DNA of 64,000 nucleotides from Acidobacteriaceae bacterium (GCA_903642225.1 CAHJWI010000021.1:1-64000); one strand, 5' to 3'. Counted from the first letter of the stretch, positions 43,568-53,423 are shown. Program-made: numbers and translations. Notes: a model not told the origin generated them from the sequence alone.

Positions 43568-46191
43568 CCCACATCCTCTTCCAAGTCATCCTCTCCCACT
43601 TCCAGGGAGTCCGGATCAAGGCGACAGAGCATACGCTGGCGGCAGTGCTTGCAGGTGCCCGGGTACTCCCGCGGGTCCACGCGTGCATCACCCCCGGCAA
43701 AGTCGTTGCTGAGCCGCACCAGGGTGCCCCACCACTCTTCCATCTGCTGGTCGAAGCTCTCGGTGTGCTCCTTGCTTTTGCCCGCGAGTAGAAGCGGTGT
43801 CGCCGGCGGAAACGATTGCATGCCCAGCTTTGTCTCGCCCGGTTTTACGGCTGCAAACGCGATTGCCTGTACGTTGTCCAGACCAGCGGCAACGGCGTAG
43901 AAGGGGAGTTGCGGCTCCTCAGGACGTGTACCCATCCAGCCGCTTGCAGACGGCGTGCCGGTTTTGTAATCGATCAGTACCGTCGATGTCTCACCGTTGT
44001 GGTCTACCATGTCGATACGATCTACCCGCACGTCGAAATGCAACGAGCCCAGCTGAGCCTCAGCCTTGCGCTCCGTGTCGCTCACCCGAAAGGCGGGACG
44101 CTGCGCTTCAAAGTGGAGCCAGTGCAGGAGGACCTGTCGTAGTCGGCGGCGCTGCACCTCTAGGTAGGCCGCAGACCAGGCATGACGGGTGTTGACCTGC
44201 AGCACGGCATCGATGTCTGCCTGGACGGCAGCCTTCAGCTCGCCGGCCGCATGCAGGCGCAACAACTCGGCTTGCGTGCCGGTCCGTTGCCAGAAGAGCT
44301 CCAGTACTTTGTGCAGCAGATTGCCACGGTCGCGCGCATCATAGCCAAGGTCTACGAAGTCAGGCTCAGTGGAGTACAGCCGCCGCTCTGCAAAGGCACG
44401 GAACGCGCACGCCGCCTGACTCTGCAGCACAGCAACGCCGCCGGGGACGGGTGCGTCTGAGGCGAACGCCGGGCCTGTGTCGTCACGGAACTCGTCCAGC
44501 ATCAGCTGATCCTGTCGGTCTGCGTACGCCGTGCCCTCTGCACGCTCAAGGTTCGGAAACAAACGCAGCACTGCGGCGTGTCGTGCCTCTCCCGCTTTAT
44601 TCGACGCGGCGTAGCTGACGGTGATCTCCCGTGCACTGCGGAGCAGGCGATCGGTGATCCTACGATGGGCCTCTCCGTCCTGCGCAGGATCGGTCCCCGG
44701 CATGCCGAACTCCACCTGCAGGGCCCAGGGTAGCAGCGGCGACGCGGACCGTTTGCCATTCCAGCGTGTCTCGTCTGCGTGGGCAAACCACAGCGTGTCG
44801 GCGGTGACGCCGCGTGCCTCGTCGGGACTGAGGATCTGGATCGGTGCTCCCCGATTTTCGGGTGCGAATCGAAGCTGCGCCGCACCGTCGTCCAGCATGC
44901 CCAGGAACTCCGTAAACGGCATGGAACGTTCAAAGATGTCCAGCGATGCCATACCGTCCAGCAGATCGTTCCAGCGTTCCAGTGCTTGATACTCAATGCT
45001 TGAAAGGCCGCGTGGTCCAGGCCAGCCGGCGGCTTGCAACACCTCTGCCATGCTCTGTGCCCAGGCACCCGGCGTGCGAACGCCCCTGAGCTGCTGGGAT
45101 GCGGTCGCGACGGCATGCAGCACCCGGCGCGTGTCAGGTTCGCATTGGTTCGCGAGGGACTGCATCGTCCACTCCGGACAGACCTGAGCCGGAGCTCGCA
45201 GGATCCTGACCTCAAGCTCCGCGGCGGCTTCCACTCCTACTCCGAAATCGAGATAAGGCGATTGCAGTAAGAGGCCGACGGATGCGACGGAAGCGGGACC
45301 CAATGCCCAGCGAAGAAGCGCAAGCGCATCGGCCGCAATGGGCAAGCTCCGCAACGCCCGACCCTCAGAAAACTCCCAGGACAGTTCCACGGTGGCGTCC
45401 TGGCTGGTGGAGAGCGACTGACGAAGCTGACGCTCCAGCGCCGGTCGGCAGGCGTCGGTATCGGGCAGAACGACCACGATGTTTCTCCGGTTTTGCGCCA
45501 ACGCGTCACGCAGGAAAGTTCCAAGGTTCAACCATTCCGCGTACTCGTCGCTGCAGCGCAACACGGTCGCCCTGTTCACCTGCACCTGAAGCACATCTGC
45601 AGCGTTAAGGCTGGTGACCACGACGCTTTCTGCGGCCGCTCTCTCCAGCAAACGTTGACGTGAGGGCGGCAAGTCGTCAAAGCCCAGTAGCACCAGGGGA
45701 GTAGTCACCATGTTGCCGGGCAAGCTCCCAAGCGCATCGTCGAGTGCCGCGGGCGGCAGCAGCCGTTGCTGCCGGCACTGGTGCGAATAGGCGCGAAACC
45801 AGCTTTCGAACTGTGCCGCATCGCTTCCAGCCGATCCTTTGAAATGAAGCGAAGCGTCTGCGGCGCCATGGGTGTGCAGCAGGTGTTGAGCCTGTACGCA
45901 GAGGTCCACGAGTGAGCGCAATGGGCGAAGAGTTTGCAACTCGGAGTTGCGGAGAACGTCTGCCCACAGCTCCGCATTCTGCATCGGGTTCAGCAACACC
46001 CTGTCCTCATCGCCGCGAAGCAGCGCTCCCTGCCAAAGCTGCGCTGTCCACGCCCCCCATGGCAGCACCGTCGGCCGCAGCGTCGGATCGGCCTGCAGGA
46101 GCTTGTCGCGCCACAGCTGTGCTGACCTCTGCGTGGGGGTCAACAGGATTGCGCCAGTGCGCATGCTGGCTTGCAGCTGTGGAGAAAGCAT
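43564..46191 (-). CDS. addB: AddB-type nuclease subunit
   Basis: 875 aa. The C-terminal PD-(D/E)XK nuclease has the GNLLHKVLELFW helix (His627) and LIDYKTG. The iron-sulfur ligands of AddB are visible: Cys595 in AACAFRAF, then Cys847, Cys850 and Cys856 in TCKHCRQRMLC (C-X2-C-X5-C). The N-terminal helicase-like half lacks a Walker A motif, as in Alphaproteobacterial AddB but unlike the Bacillus protein. It works with AddA, encoded just downstream with a 4-nt overlap. The MFS gene ends 7 nt upstream of its start. Confidence 0.92.
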   Translation of the reverse strand: MLSPQLQASMRTGAILLTPTQRSAQLWRDKLLQADPTLRPTVLPWGAWTAQLWQGALLRGDEDRVLLNPMQNAELWADVLRNSELQTLRPLRSLVDLCVQAQHLLHTHGAADASLHFKGSAGSDAAQFESWFRAYSHQCRQQRLLPPAALDDALGSLPGNMVTTPLVLLGFDDLPPSRQRLLERAAAESVVVTSLNAADVLQVQVNRATVLRCSDEYAEWLNLGTFLRDALAQNRRNIVVVLPDTDACRPALERQLRQSLSTSQDATVELSWEFSEGRALRSLPIAADALALLRWALGPASVASVGLLLQSPYLDFGVGVEAAAELEVRILRAPAQVCPEWTMQSLANQCEPDTRRVLHAVATASQQLRGVRTPGAWAQSMAEVLQAAGWPGPRGLSSIEYQALERWNDLLDGMASLDIFERSMPFTEFLGMLDDGAAQLRFAPENRGAPIQILSPDEARGVTADTLWFAHADETRWNGKRSASPLLPWALQVEFGMPGTDPAQDGEAHRRITDRLLRSAREITVSYAASNKAGEARHAAVLRLFPNLERAEGTAYADRQDQLMLDEFRDDTGPAFASDAPVPGGVAVLQSQAACAFRAFAERRLYSTEPDFVDLGYDARDRGNLLHKVLELFWQRTGTQAELLRLHAAGELKAAVQADIDAVLQVNTRHAWSAAYLEVQRRRLRQVLLHWLHFEAQRPAFRVSDTERKAEAQLGSLHFDVRVDRIDMVDHNGETSTVLIDYKTGTPSASGWMGTRPEEPQLPFYAVAAGLDNVQAIAFAAVKPGETKLGMQSFPPATPLLLAGKSKEHTESFDQQMEEWWGTLVRLSNDFAGGDARVDPREYPGTCKHCRQRMLCRLDPDSLEVGEDDLEEDVG

Positions 46192-46198
46192 TCTCCGT

Positions 46199-47413
46199 TT
46201 ATACGCTTTTGACGGCTTCTGACCGCACCGCTGCAGACCTGTTGAAGCTGCGCTGAAAACTCAACAGCAGCAGGAGCGCCACGCCGGCCGCCGGCAAGAG
46301 TAACGCGACCCGCAACGACCCTGCGGCGGCTGAGAGCTGTCCCACCAGCCAGGGAATGGCTGCAGCGCCCAGGCCGGAAACTGCGATGATTCTGCCGGCC
46401 TGCGATGCCGTGGAACCCTGCGCCACAAGGGCCGAAAGTACCAGTGGAAACCACGGCGACAGGGCTATGCCGGCAAGCGCGGCGCAGGTGGCAATGGCCA
46501 GGGTTCCCTGTACGTTGAGCATTGCAAGCAGAGCGACAACACCTGTGGCTAGCCCGGCACGCAGCAGCACACGTTCTGAGATATACCGAAGCAGAACCGG
46601 TGCGAGCAGGCGTGTAAGTGTGAGCGAGGCCCAGAAGGCCGTTGTACTCACCGCCATACCGCGCCAACCTCCCGCGGCGTTGTACCGATGATCGAACGTC
46701 GTGAGCCAGCCGCCAAGGCTGGTTTCAACGCCGCCATACAGAAACAGCAGGCTGCAGAAAAAGACGTAAGCAGGGCGGGAGAGGCCGGCAGAGACATTGA
46801 CCTCAGCGTGCTCGGCTGCCGGAGTCGCACGCCGCCAGAGTGTCGCGGCCAGGCCCGCAAACAGAAGCATGGCGGCACCTGTAAGCACCGCTGCCGCAGG
46901 GGTGGACCGGAGCAGTCGCAGCAATAGCAGGGGAGCTGTAAGTGCGCCCAGGCTCCAGGTGAAATTGAGCAGCGTGAGTGCGGCCCCCCGCCGCTGCGCC
47001 CATTTTGACGACGCAAGCAGATTTACGGCGGTCAGAGTCTGGCCGATGCCATACCCCAGCACAACCAACGCAGAGAGGGCCCACACAAGGTGCGGTGCGG
47101 CGTTAACGACCAGCGCAAGGCCGGCAAAACCGCACCCTGCCGCGATGAGGCCGCGCAGCATCGACCGCCGGAGTGGAGTTGACGTCGTCCATCCACCAAG
47201 GAAGGCTCCGCCGAACTGGGCGGCAAGCATCGTACCCGCACCCCTGTCTGAGAGGTGCAGCCTGGCTGTAAGGGTGGGCAGCATGGGTCCCAGAAAGACC
47301 GTGCCAAAACCTGTCAGCAGGATGCAGTAGTGCAGCAGGGCAGCGGGCAGGTGGGCTCTCGGGTCGTCGCCCGCGCGGTGAACTTCATCGGTGTGCACTG
47401 CGGTTTTCAGCAC
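46199..47413 (-). CDS. MFS transporter
   Basis: 404 aa with about 12 membrane helices in two halves. The second half begins near residue 220 (AYVFFCSLLFLYGGVETSLGGWL), where an EtSLGGWL stretch recalls FucP/sugar-type MFS proteins. Substrate unknown. It is the first gene of the minus-strand run with addB-addA (7-nt gap), though a functional link is not evident. Divergent from the SCO1-like gene. Confidence 0.87.
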   Translation of the reverse strand: MLKTAVHTDEVHRAGDDPRAHLPAALLHYCILLTGFGTVFLGPMLPTLTARLHLSDRGAGTMLAAQFGGAFLGGWTTSTPLRRSMLRGLIAAGCGFAGLALVVNAAPHLVWALSALVVLGYGIGQTLTAVNLLASSKWAQRRGAALTLLNFTWSLGALTAPLLLLRLLRSTPAAAVLTGAAMLLFAGLAATLWRRATPAAEHAEVNVSAGLSRPAYVFFCSLLFLYGGVETSLGGWLTTFDHRYNAAGGWRGMAVSTTAFWASLTLTRLLAPVLLRYISERVLLRAGLATGVVALLAMLNVQGTLAIATCAALAGIALSPWFPLVLSALVAQGSTASQAGRIIAVSGLGAAAIPWLVGQLSAAAGSLRVALLLPAAGVALLLLLSFQRSFNRSAAVRSEAVKSV

Positions 47414-47487
47414 AACAGTTTTCTCCGGCCACGCACCCTCTTCAGGTGCGGTCGCTCATTCCGCTGCAACTGTAGCAGGACAGTACG

Positions 47488-48420
47488 ATGCCGTTCACGG
47501 ACTATCATGATGATGTGAAGCATATGCGTTACATGACGATCTGCGTAGCGCTCCTCCTGTTGTTGCTGGATGGCTGCAAACGCGGCAATGAAGACATCGG
47601 CAAACGAAGCGACGAGCAGACCTTTCCCATTCGCGGGCGGATCGTGTCCGTCGACCCTGCCACGAATCAAATCACCTTGGCGCATGAGGCTGTTCCCGGC
47701 TTCATGGGAGCCATGACCATGCCGTACAGGCTGGGCGTTCCCGGGGCCATCGGCGAGCTGCACCCCGGCGATGTCATCACTGCGCGCATCGTGGTGGAAA
47801 AGGACAGCGACGGCGAGTACCACAACGCAAACCTTGATCGCATTGTGACCGTGGGCCAGGCCAAGGCGGACTATGTGCCGGTGAAGCAGTATCACGTTCC
47901 GAAGGTGGGCGACGCCGTACCAAATTTCAGGCTGCTGGACCAGAGTGGAAAGACGCTAACGCTCAGCCAATTCAAGGGCAAGGCCGTGCTGCTGACCTTC
48001 ATTTACACACGCTGCCCGCTAGGCGACTTTTGTCCCAAGATGAGCCGCAACTTTGCCGAAGTGAATACCGCCCTTGCTGCAGACAAGTCGCTTTATGCCC
48101 GGACCGATTTGATCTCGATCTCGTTTGACCCGGTGTACGACAAGCCCGGTGTGCTCAAGAGTTACGGCGCGGCTTACACCGGCAGGTACACGCAGGAAAC
48201 GTTCGATCACTGGCAGTTCGCGGCACCGTCGCAGGACGAGCTGCCCAAGGTGGAGCAATATTTCAACGTGGGTGTAACCGGTGCCGATGCATCGCTCACG
48301 CATTCACTTTCGACAGTGCTGATCGATCCTGCCGGCACAATTGCCGCATGGTATCCAGGCAATGATTGGAAGCCGGCAGATGTAATTGCGGATATGCGGC
48401 GCGTTGCCACAAAGTCTTAG
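47488..48420 (+). CDS. CusF-SCO1 fusion lipoprotein
   Basis: 310 aa. A lipoprotein signal ends in a lipobox (LLLLLLDGC). A CusF-like copper domain follows at about residues 48-120 (GRIVSVDPATNQITLAHEAV, with GFMGAMTMPY holding the Met ligands), then an SCO1/SenC thioredoxin fold with VLLTFIYTRCPLGDFCPKMS and the His in LTHSLSTVLID. Proteins of this kind deliver copper to the CuA centre of cytochrome oxidase. The Cys spacing is C-X5-C rather than the classic C-X3-C. Start ATG at 47488 (AGGA 8 nt upstream) or 47524, which gives a shorter leader. Confidence 0.9.
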   Translation: MPFTDYHDDVKHMRYMTICVALLLLLLDGCKRGNEDIGKRSDEQTFPIRGRIVSVDPATNQITLAHEAVPGFMGAMTMPYRLGVPGAIGELHPGDVITARIVVEKDSDGEYHNANLDRIVTVGQAKADYVPVKQYHVPKVGDAVPNFRLLDQSGKTLTLSQFKGKAVLLTFIYTRCPLGDFCPKMSRNFAEVNTALAADKSLYARTDLISISFDPVYDKPGVLKSYGAAYTGRYTQETFDHWQFAAPSQDELPKVEQYFNVGVTGADASLTHSLSTVLIDPAGTIAAWYPGNDWKPADVIADMRRVATKS

Positions 48421-48443
48421 GGGTTCAGGAAGCGAGTGATGAA

Positions 48444-48824
48444 TTGGCTAAGTTAACGATGGTGTTCGGTGGTTTGCTGGTGCTGCTGGGCGTGGGTGTG
48501 TACCTGTCAGTTGGGGAGCGTGCGCCGACTTCGCTGATACCGGCCGCGTTTGGGTTGCTGCTGCTGATTTTCGGTGTGCTGGCAAATACCGAGAACGTGA
48601 GTCGGCGCAAGCTGTGGATGCACATCGCTGTGACAGTCGGCTTGATTGGCTTTGTTTTCCCGTTTTCAACGTCGCTACCGCGCGTCATCCGAGCTGCGCA
48701 GGGACAGCAGATCGTGAGGCCGCTGGCGGTAGAGGAAGAGATGGCGATGGCATTCATCTGCCTGGTGTACACGGCGCTATGCGTGCGATGGTTCATTGCG
48801 CGGCGGCGTGAGCGGACCGCGTAA
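48444..48824 (+). CDS. small four-helix membrane protein
   Basis: About 126 aa with four membrane helices (VFGGLLVLLGVGVYLSV, IPAAFGLLLLIFGVLA, MHIAVTVGLIGFVFPF and AMAFICLVYTALCVRWFI). It follows the SCO1-like gene by 23 nt on the same strand and could be in its operon. The start is uncertain: a TTG at 48444 or an ATG at 48459 (MVFGG). No family name can be given. Confidence 0.7.
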   Translation: MAKLTMVFGGLLVLLGVGVYLSVGERAPTSLIPAAFGLLLLIFGVLANTENVSRRKLWMHIAVTVGLIGFVFPFSTSLPRVIRAAQGQQIVRPLAVEEEMAMAFICLVYTALCVRWFIARRRERTA

Positions 48825-48885
48825 GCACTGAGTCCATCGATGTGCGTCCGCATCAGAGAAGTACGTCGTCAGAGGAGAGCTGGGC

Positions 48886-50784
48886 ATGGGAACTTTCGGG
48901 CAGGGAATGCACGGCAGCGGAGGCCGAAGCATGGAGCGACCGTCGCGCAACACCGCTCGCTCTGCATCGGCGGAAATGACGGCGAAGAAGAAGCCGAAGT
49001 TCAGTGAGGTGTGGCCGGAAATCAAGAAGCTGATGGCACCTCGCAAGTGGCTTCTGCTGGGCAGCTTCGCGATCATGGTGATGAACCGGGGAAGCGGGCT
49101 CGTGCTGCCGGCGTCGACGAAGTACCTGATCGACAACGTGATGAAGCGGCACGAACTAAACCTGCTGCCCTGGATTGTGGGTGCAGTGGTGGCGGCTACG
49201 ATCGTCCAGGGCATTACGAGCTACGCACTGACCCAGTTGCTGAGCAAGGCAGGCCAGCGTTTGATCACCGAACTGCGCATGCAGGTGCAGCAGCACATCG
49301 GCAGACTGCCTGTTCGCTTTTACGACGAGAATCGTACAGGCACGCTGGTCGCGCGCATTATGACGGACGTGGAAGGCGTGCGGAACCTGGTGGGCACGGG
49401 CCTGGTCGAATTCTTGGGTGGTCTGCTCACTGCGGGCTTTGCGTTTGGGTACCTGATCTTCTTGTCTGTGAAGATGACGCTGCTGACCTTTACGATCCTC
49501 CTCCTGTTTGCGTTCATTCTGCAGCGGGCGTTCAAGACGATCCGGCCGATCTTCCGTGAACGCGCAAAGCTGAATGCCGAGGTGACCGGGCGGTTGACGG
49601 AGTCGCTGGGCGGCGTGCGCGTTATTAAGGGCTATCACGCGGAGGAGAGCGAGGCCGCGATCTTCGGCACCAATGTTAAGCGGCTGCTGGACAACGTGAT
49701 CAGCACGCTGACAGCGCAAAGCGTGATGGCGCTGGCGAGCACGGCCGTGCTGGGTGTGGTGGGTGCGCTGGTGATGTGGATGGGCGCACGGCAGGTGGTT
49801 GCAGGGCAACTCTCGACCGGCGGGTATGTGACCTACGTTATGTTTTTGGCGTTCATGATCGCGCCGATTGCCGGCTTGGTTTCGATCGGGACGCAGCTGA
49901 CCGAGGCGCTTGCGGGCCTTGACCGGACAGCAGAGATTCTGAAGGAGGCCGAGGAGGACCGGGATCCGAGGCGGACGGTGGAACTGGACACCATCCGCGG
50001 CGACGTGCGCTTCAGCGACGTGAGCTTCGAGTACGAGGCAGGGAAGCCGGTGCTGCACGGGATCGCGTTTGAGTCGCACCCAGGCAGCGTAACGGCGCTG
50101 GTGGGGTCGTCCGGGTCCGGCAAGTCCACCATCATCTCGCTGGTGTGTGCGTTTCATTCAGCAACCAGCGGGCAGATCTTGATTGATGGGGTGGACCTGT
50201 CGACGGTGCGCATTGGCAGCTACCGCTCGCAGCTTGGCGTAGTGCTGCAGGAGACGTTCCTCTTTGACGGTTCCATTCGGCAGAACATCCTGTTTTCGCG
50301 TCCAAACGCGACCGAGGAACAGCTGATGGAGGCTTGTCGAATCGCGCGTGTGGACGAATTTGCCGAGCGCTTCGATGAGGGGTACGAAACGATCGTGGGC
50401 GAGCGCGGAGTGAAGCTCTCCGGTGGGCAGCGGCAGCGGCTTTCCATTGCGCGTGCAATCCTGGCTGACCCGCGCATCCTTATCCTCGACGAGGCCACCA
50501 GCTCGCTCGACAGCGAAAGTGAAGCCATGATTCAGCATGGGTTGAGCTACCTGATGCGGGGCCGCACGACCTTTGTCATAGCGCATCGCCTGTCGACGAT
50601 TCGCAATGCAGATCAGATCCTGGTGGTGGAGAAGGGGCACATCGTCGAGCGTGGGACGCACGCCTCCCTGTATGCGCTCCGAGGCCGTTATCGGGAGTTA
50701 TACGACCGGCAGCACGGGCTGGAGACCAACCTGTTCCTTGCTCCCGGAGAAGGTGACGTTGTACCCGAGCCAGTCGCCGTCTGA
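48886..50784 (+). CDS. ABC exporter, fused permease and ATPase (MsbA-like)
   Basis: 632 aa. A charged N-terminal tail of about 55 residues precedes a six-helix ABC exporter membrane domain (about 55-350). The ATPase follows with Walker A VGSSGSGKSTI, Q-loop LQETFLFDG, signature LSGGQRQRLSIARAIL, Walker B ILILDEATSSLDS and the His switch IAHRLST. Such homodimers export lipids (MsbA), drugs or peptides; the substrate is not known. An intrinsic terminator follows 3 bp after its stop. Confidence 0.93.
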   Translation: MGTFGQGMHGSGGRSMERPSRNTARSASAEMTAKKKPKFSEVWPEIKKLMAPRKWLLLGSFAIMVMNRGSGLVLPASTKYLIDNVMKRHELNLLPWIVGAVVAATIVQGITSYALTQLLSKAGQRLITELRMQVQQHIGRLPVRFYDENRTGTLVARIMTDVEGVRNLVGTGLVEFLGGLLTAGFAFGYLIFLSVKMTLLTFTILLLFAFILQRAFKTIRPIFRERAKLNAEVTGRLTESLGGVRVIKGYHAEESEAAIFGTNVKRLLDNVISTLTAQSVMALASTAVLGVVGALVMWMGARQVVAGQLSTGGYVTYVMFLAFMIAPIAGLVSIGTQLTEALAGLDRTAEILKEAEEDRDPRRTVELDTIRGDVRFSDVSFEYEAGKPVLHGIAFESHPGSVTALVGSSGSGKSTIISLVCAFHSATSGQILIDGVDLSTVRIGSYRSQLGVVLQETFLFDGSIRQNILFSRPNATEEQLMEACRIARVDEFAERFDEGYETIVGERGVKLSGGQRQRLSIARAILADPRILILDEATSSLDSESEAMIQHGLSYLMRGRTTFVIAHRLSTIRNADQILVVEKGHIVERGTHASLYALRGRYRELYDRQHGLETNLFLAPGEGDVVPEPVAV

Positions 50785-50787
50785 CAC

Positions 50788-50815
50788 AAAAGCCTGCTCA
50801 TTGAGCAGGCTTTTT
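50788..50815. terminator. bidirectional intrinsic terminator
   Basis: A 12-bp perfect stem (50788-50799 with 50803-50814), a 3-nt loop, and A-tract/T-tract flanks on the two sides. It lies between the convergent ABC exporter (plus) and the unknown gene at 50834 (minus) and can serve both. Confidence 0.9.
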
Positions 50816-50833
50816 GTGGCGCCGCTGCTTTCG

Positions 50834-51262
50834 TTACATCGTCGAGTTATTCTTCCGCTGCAGGCCGGCGTCTTGCAGTTGCTGTGACGACAAACCGGTT
50901 AAGTGGATACCCGTACCAGCTACCGCGTTTGTGTCCGACACCTGGTCCGGCTTGAGAATTCCGGCGTCGAGCATGGCTGTATTTGCCTCATCCGCTGACT
51001 CATACCTGCCCTCGTACAGCTCAGACGTGTTCGTTGGACTGCCGATGCGGACCTGTACCGAACTGCCCTGCTGAAGCATGGAGAGTACCGCCTCACCCAG
51101 CATGGTGTCGGACTGACCTGCGGTCAGGTGCTCTGCATCGACGTGGCTGACAAGGTTGCTGTCGCCCGCGGCGAGGTCTCCCGGCGTTTCCAGGCCGGCC
51201 TCCATGTGGTCCACTTCTTCTACGTGTTTCGCGCCTGAGGCGATGTCCTGCTTGGTTGTCAT
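50834..51262 (-). CDS. hypothetical protein
   Basis: 142 aa, acidic and soluble, no signal peptide. It has SDTMLGEAVLSMLQQGSSVQV in the middle and DAGILKPDQVSDTNAVAGTG near the end; EGRYESADEANTAMLDAG suggests an alpha/beta domain. The start at 51262 (MTTKQDIA) is chosen since the frame upstream runs through the end of the peptidase gene, 40 nt away on the same strand. No family recognised. Confidence 0.65.
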   Translation of the reverse strand: MTTKQDIASGAKHVEEVDHMEAGLETPGDLAAGDSNLVSHVDAEHLTAGQSDTMLGEAVLSMLQQGSSVQVRIGSPTNTSELYEGRYESADEANTAMLDAGILKPDQVSDTNAVAGTGIHLTGLSSQQLQDAGLQRKNNSTM

Positions 51263-51302
51263 ACCAGGTATGAGTCGCCGCGCGCGCCGCGGGTTGTGGC
51301 GT

Positions 51303-53423
51303 CTAGGCCATACCGAGCTCGCGAAGGGTAAATGCGTAGTCCATCGCAATCTCCTTCAGGTAGTCGTATCGGCCCGACGCGCCACCATGGCCTGCGTCCA
51401 TATTGGTATGAAGCAGGAGCGGCCTCTCCGGATTCGTCTTGAGCGTGCGCAACTTTGCCACGAACTTGGCGGGCTCCCAATACATGACCTGGGAGTCGTT
51501 GAGGCTGGTCTTGACGAGGGTGGCGGGATAGGCGCTGGGTTGGAGATTGTCATAGGGCGAGTAGTTGCGCATGTAAGTAAAGGCGGGCTCTTCGTTGGGG
51601 TTTCCCCACTCCTCGTACTCGGCGACGGTGAGGGGGAGCGAGGCGTCGAGCATGGTATTCATGACGTCGACGAAGGGCACGTGGGAAAGGACGATGCGGA
51701 AGAGGTCCGGGCGCATGTTGGCGACGGCACCCATGAGCAGGCCGCCGGCGCTGCCGCCTTCGATGACGAGCTTGTCGGATGCGCCGTACTGCTGATTGAT
51801 GAGGGCTTCTGCGGCGGCGATGAAGTCTGTGAAGGTATTGCGTTTTTCCATCATCTTGCCGCTGTCGTGCCACGCGTCGCCGAGCTCGCCGCCGCCGCGG
51901 ATGTGGGCGTAGGCCATGACGAAACCACGGTCGAGGAGGGTGAGGCGGGTGGCGGAGAAGCCGATAGGAAGGGCGTAGCCATAGGAGCCGTAGCCGTAGA
52001 GATGGACGGGGTTGGTGCCGTCTTTCTGGAACTTGTCGCGGCGGTAGACGAGGGAGACAGGGACCCGGACGCCGTCGGTTGCGGTGATCCAGAGACGCTC
52101 TGAGGCGTAGAGGTTGCGGTCAAAGTTGCCGGGGACTTCCTGCTGCTTGAGGAGCTTCGCTTCGCCAGTCTTGACGGTGTATTCGTAGACCGAGGCGGGT
52201 GTGACGAGCGAGGTGTAGGTGTAGCGAAAGGTGGGTGTGTCGAACTCGCGGTTTGCGGAAAGGCCGGCGCTGTAGGCAGGTTCGGGGAAGCTGACGACCT
52301 TGATGTCGAGGATGGGTTCGGACTCGGGGTCGGTCTCATTGCCGGTTTGAAGAACGTTGTTTTTGAAAGGGATAACGCGGAGGCGGTCGAGGCCGTCGAC
52401 GGTTTCAGAGGCGACGGCGAAGCTTTGGAAGAGGTCAAAGCTGTCGAGCGGGACGGTGGGCTGCTCGGGAAGGATTTCGGTCCAGGATTCGCGGCCGGGG
52501 TCGTTAACCGGGGCAGTGACGACGCGAAAGTTTTTGCCGGTGTCGTTTACGCGGATATAGAAGAGGTTGTCGCGGTGGTCGACGTCGTACTCCTGGTCAG
52601 CAATGCGCGGTGCGATGAGGCGGAAGGCGGCGGTGGGGGTGTTGGCCTCGATGTAGTGACACTCGGAGGTGGTGTGGCTGCCGCACTCAAGTAGAAGGTA
52701 CTTGCGGTCGCGGGTGCGTCCGATGCCGACGTTGAATCGTTCGTCTGACTCTTCGAAGACAAGGGTGTCGCTGGCCTGAGACTGGCCGAGGGTGTGGCGG
52801 AAAACCTGGTTCTGGCGCTTGGTCTGGTCATCCTCGACGCTGTAGAAGAGGGTGGTGTTGTCGGGTGCCCAAACGATGGAGCCGACGCGCTCGGCCGTGT
52901 CGGGGAGGAGTTCGCCGTTGCGCAAATTTTTCAGGTGTAGGGTGTACTGCCGGAAGCCGGTGGTATCCGTCGAGTAGGCGAGAAGGTTTCCGTCCTGGCT
53001 GACGGTAAAGCCGCCGAGCGACATGAAGCTGTGACCTTCAGCAAGCTGATTGACATCGAGCAACACCTCTTCCGGCGCGTCAGCGCTGTAAGTGCGGTCA
53101 GCTGCGGCATGACGGCGACAGTGGATCGGGTACTGTTTCCCCTCGACGGTGTGAGTGTAGTAGAACCAGGCACCATCGCGCACAGGGAGGGAGGTATCGG
53201 TTTCCTTGATGTGGCTGAGCATCTTCCGATATAAAGACGCTTGTAATTCGTCCGTGCCGGCAAGGTGGGCTGCTGTGTAATCGTTCTCTGCGGTGAGGTA
53301 CGCAATGACCTCTGGCGAGTCCTTCTCGCGCAGCCAGAAGTAGTCGTCCTCCAATCTCTGCGAATGAATGTGGGTGGGGTGGGGTTCACGACGCGCGACG
53401 GGTGCTTGTAGTTCGACAGCCAT
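51303..53423 (-). CDS. S9 family oligopeptidase B-like serine peptidase
   Basis: About 706 aa. A seven-bladed propeller N-terminal half (starting near DDYFWLREKDSPEVIAYL) is followed by an alpha/beta hydrolase domain. Its nucleophile is in IEGGSAGGLLMGA, the Asp in VKTSLNDSQVMY and the His in NMDAGHGGASGRYD; RGGGELGDAWHDSG is also typical. Oligopeptidase B cuts short peptides after Arg or Lys. The start at 53423 is by homology; an upstream frame of 61 codons has no family sequence and overlaps the divergent gene. No signal peptide, so probably cytoplasmic. Confidence 0.92.
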   Translation of the reverse strand: MAVELQAPVARREPHPTHIHSQRLEDDYFWLREKDSPEVIAYLTAENDYTAAHLAGTDELQASLYRKMLSHIKETDTSLPVRDGAWFYYTHTVEGKQYPIHCRRHAAADRTYSADAPEEVLLDVNQLAEGHSFMSLGGFTVSQDGNLLAYSTDTTGFRQYTLHLKNLRNGELLPDTAERVGSIVWAPDNTTLFYSVEDDQTKRQNQVFRHTLGQSQASDTLVFEESDERFNVGIGRTRDRKYLLLECGSHTTSECHYIEANTPTAAFRLIAPRIADQEYDVDHRDNLFYIRVNDTGKNFRVVTAPVNDPGRESWTEILPEQPTVPLDSFDLFQSFAVASETVDGLDRLRVIPFKNNVLQTGNETDPESEPILDIKVVSFPEPAYSAGLSANREFDTPTFRYTYTSLVTPASVYEYTVKTGEAKLLKQQEVPGNFDRNLYASERLWITATDGVRVPVSLVYRRDKFQKDGTNPVHLYGYGSYGYALPIGFSATRLTLLDRGFVMAYAHIRGGGELGDAWHDSGKMMEKRNTFTDFIAAAEALINQQYGASDKLVIEGGSAGGLLMGAVANMRPDLFRIVLSHVPFVDVMNTMLDASLPLTVAEYEEWGNPNEEPAFTYMRNYSPYDNLQPSAYPATLVKTSLNDSQVMYWEPAKFVAKLRTLKTNPERPLLLHTNMDAGHGGASGRYDYLKEIAMDYAFTLRELGMA

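Noticed and set aside
49156-50157. 333-codon minus-strand frame
   Set aside because: Antisense to the ABC exporter; Arg/Gln/His-rich shadow.
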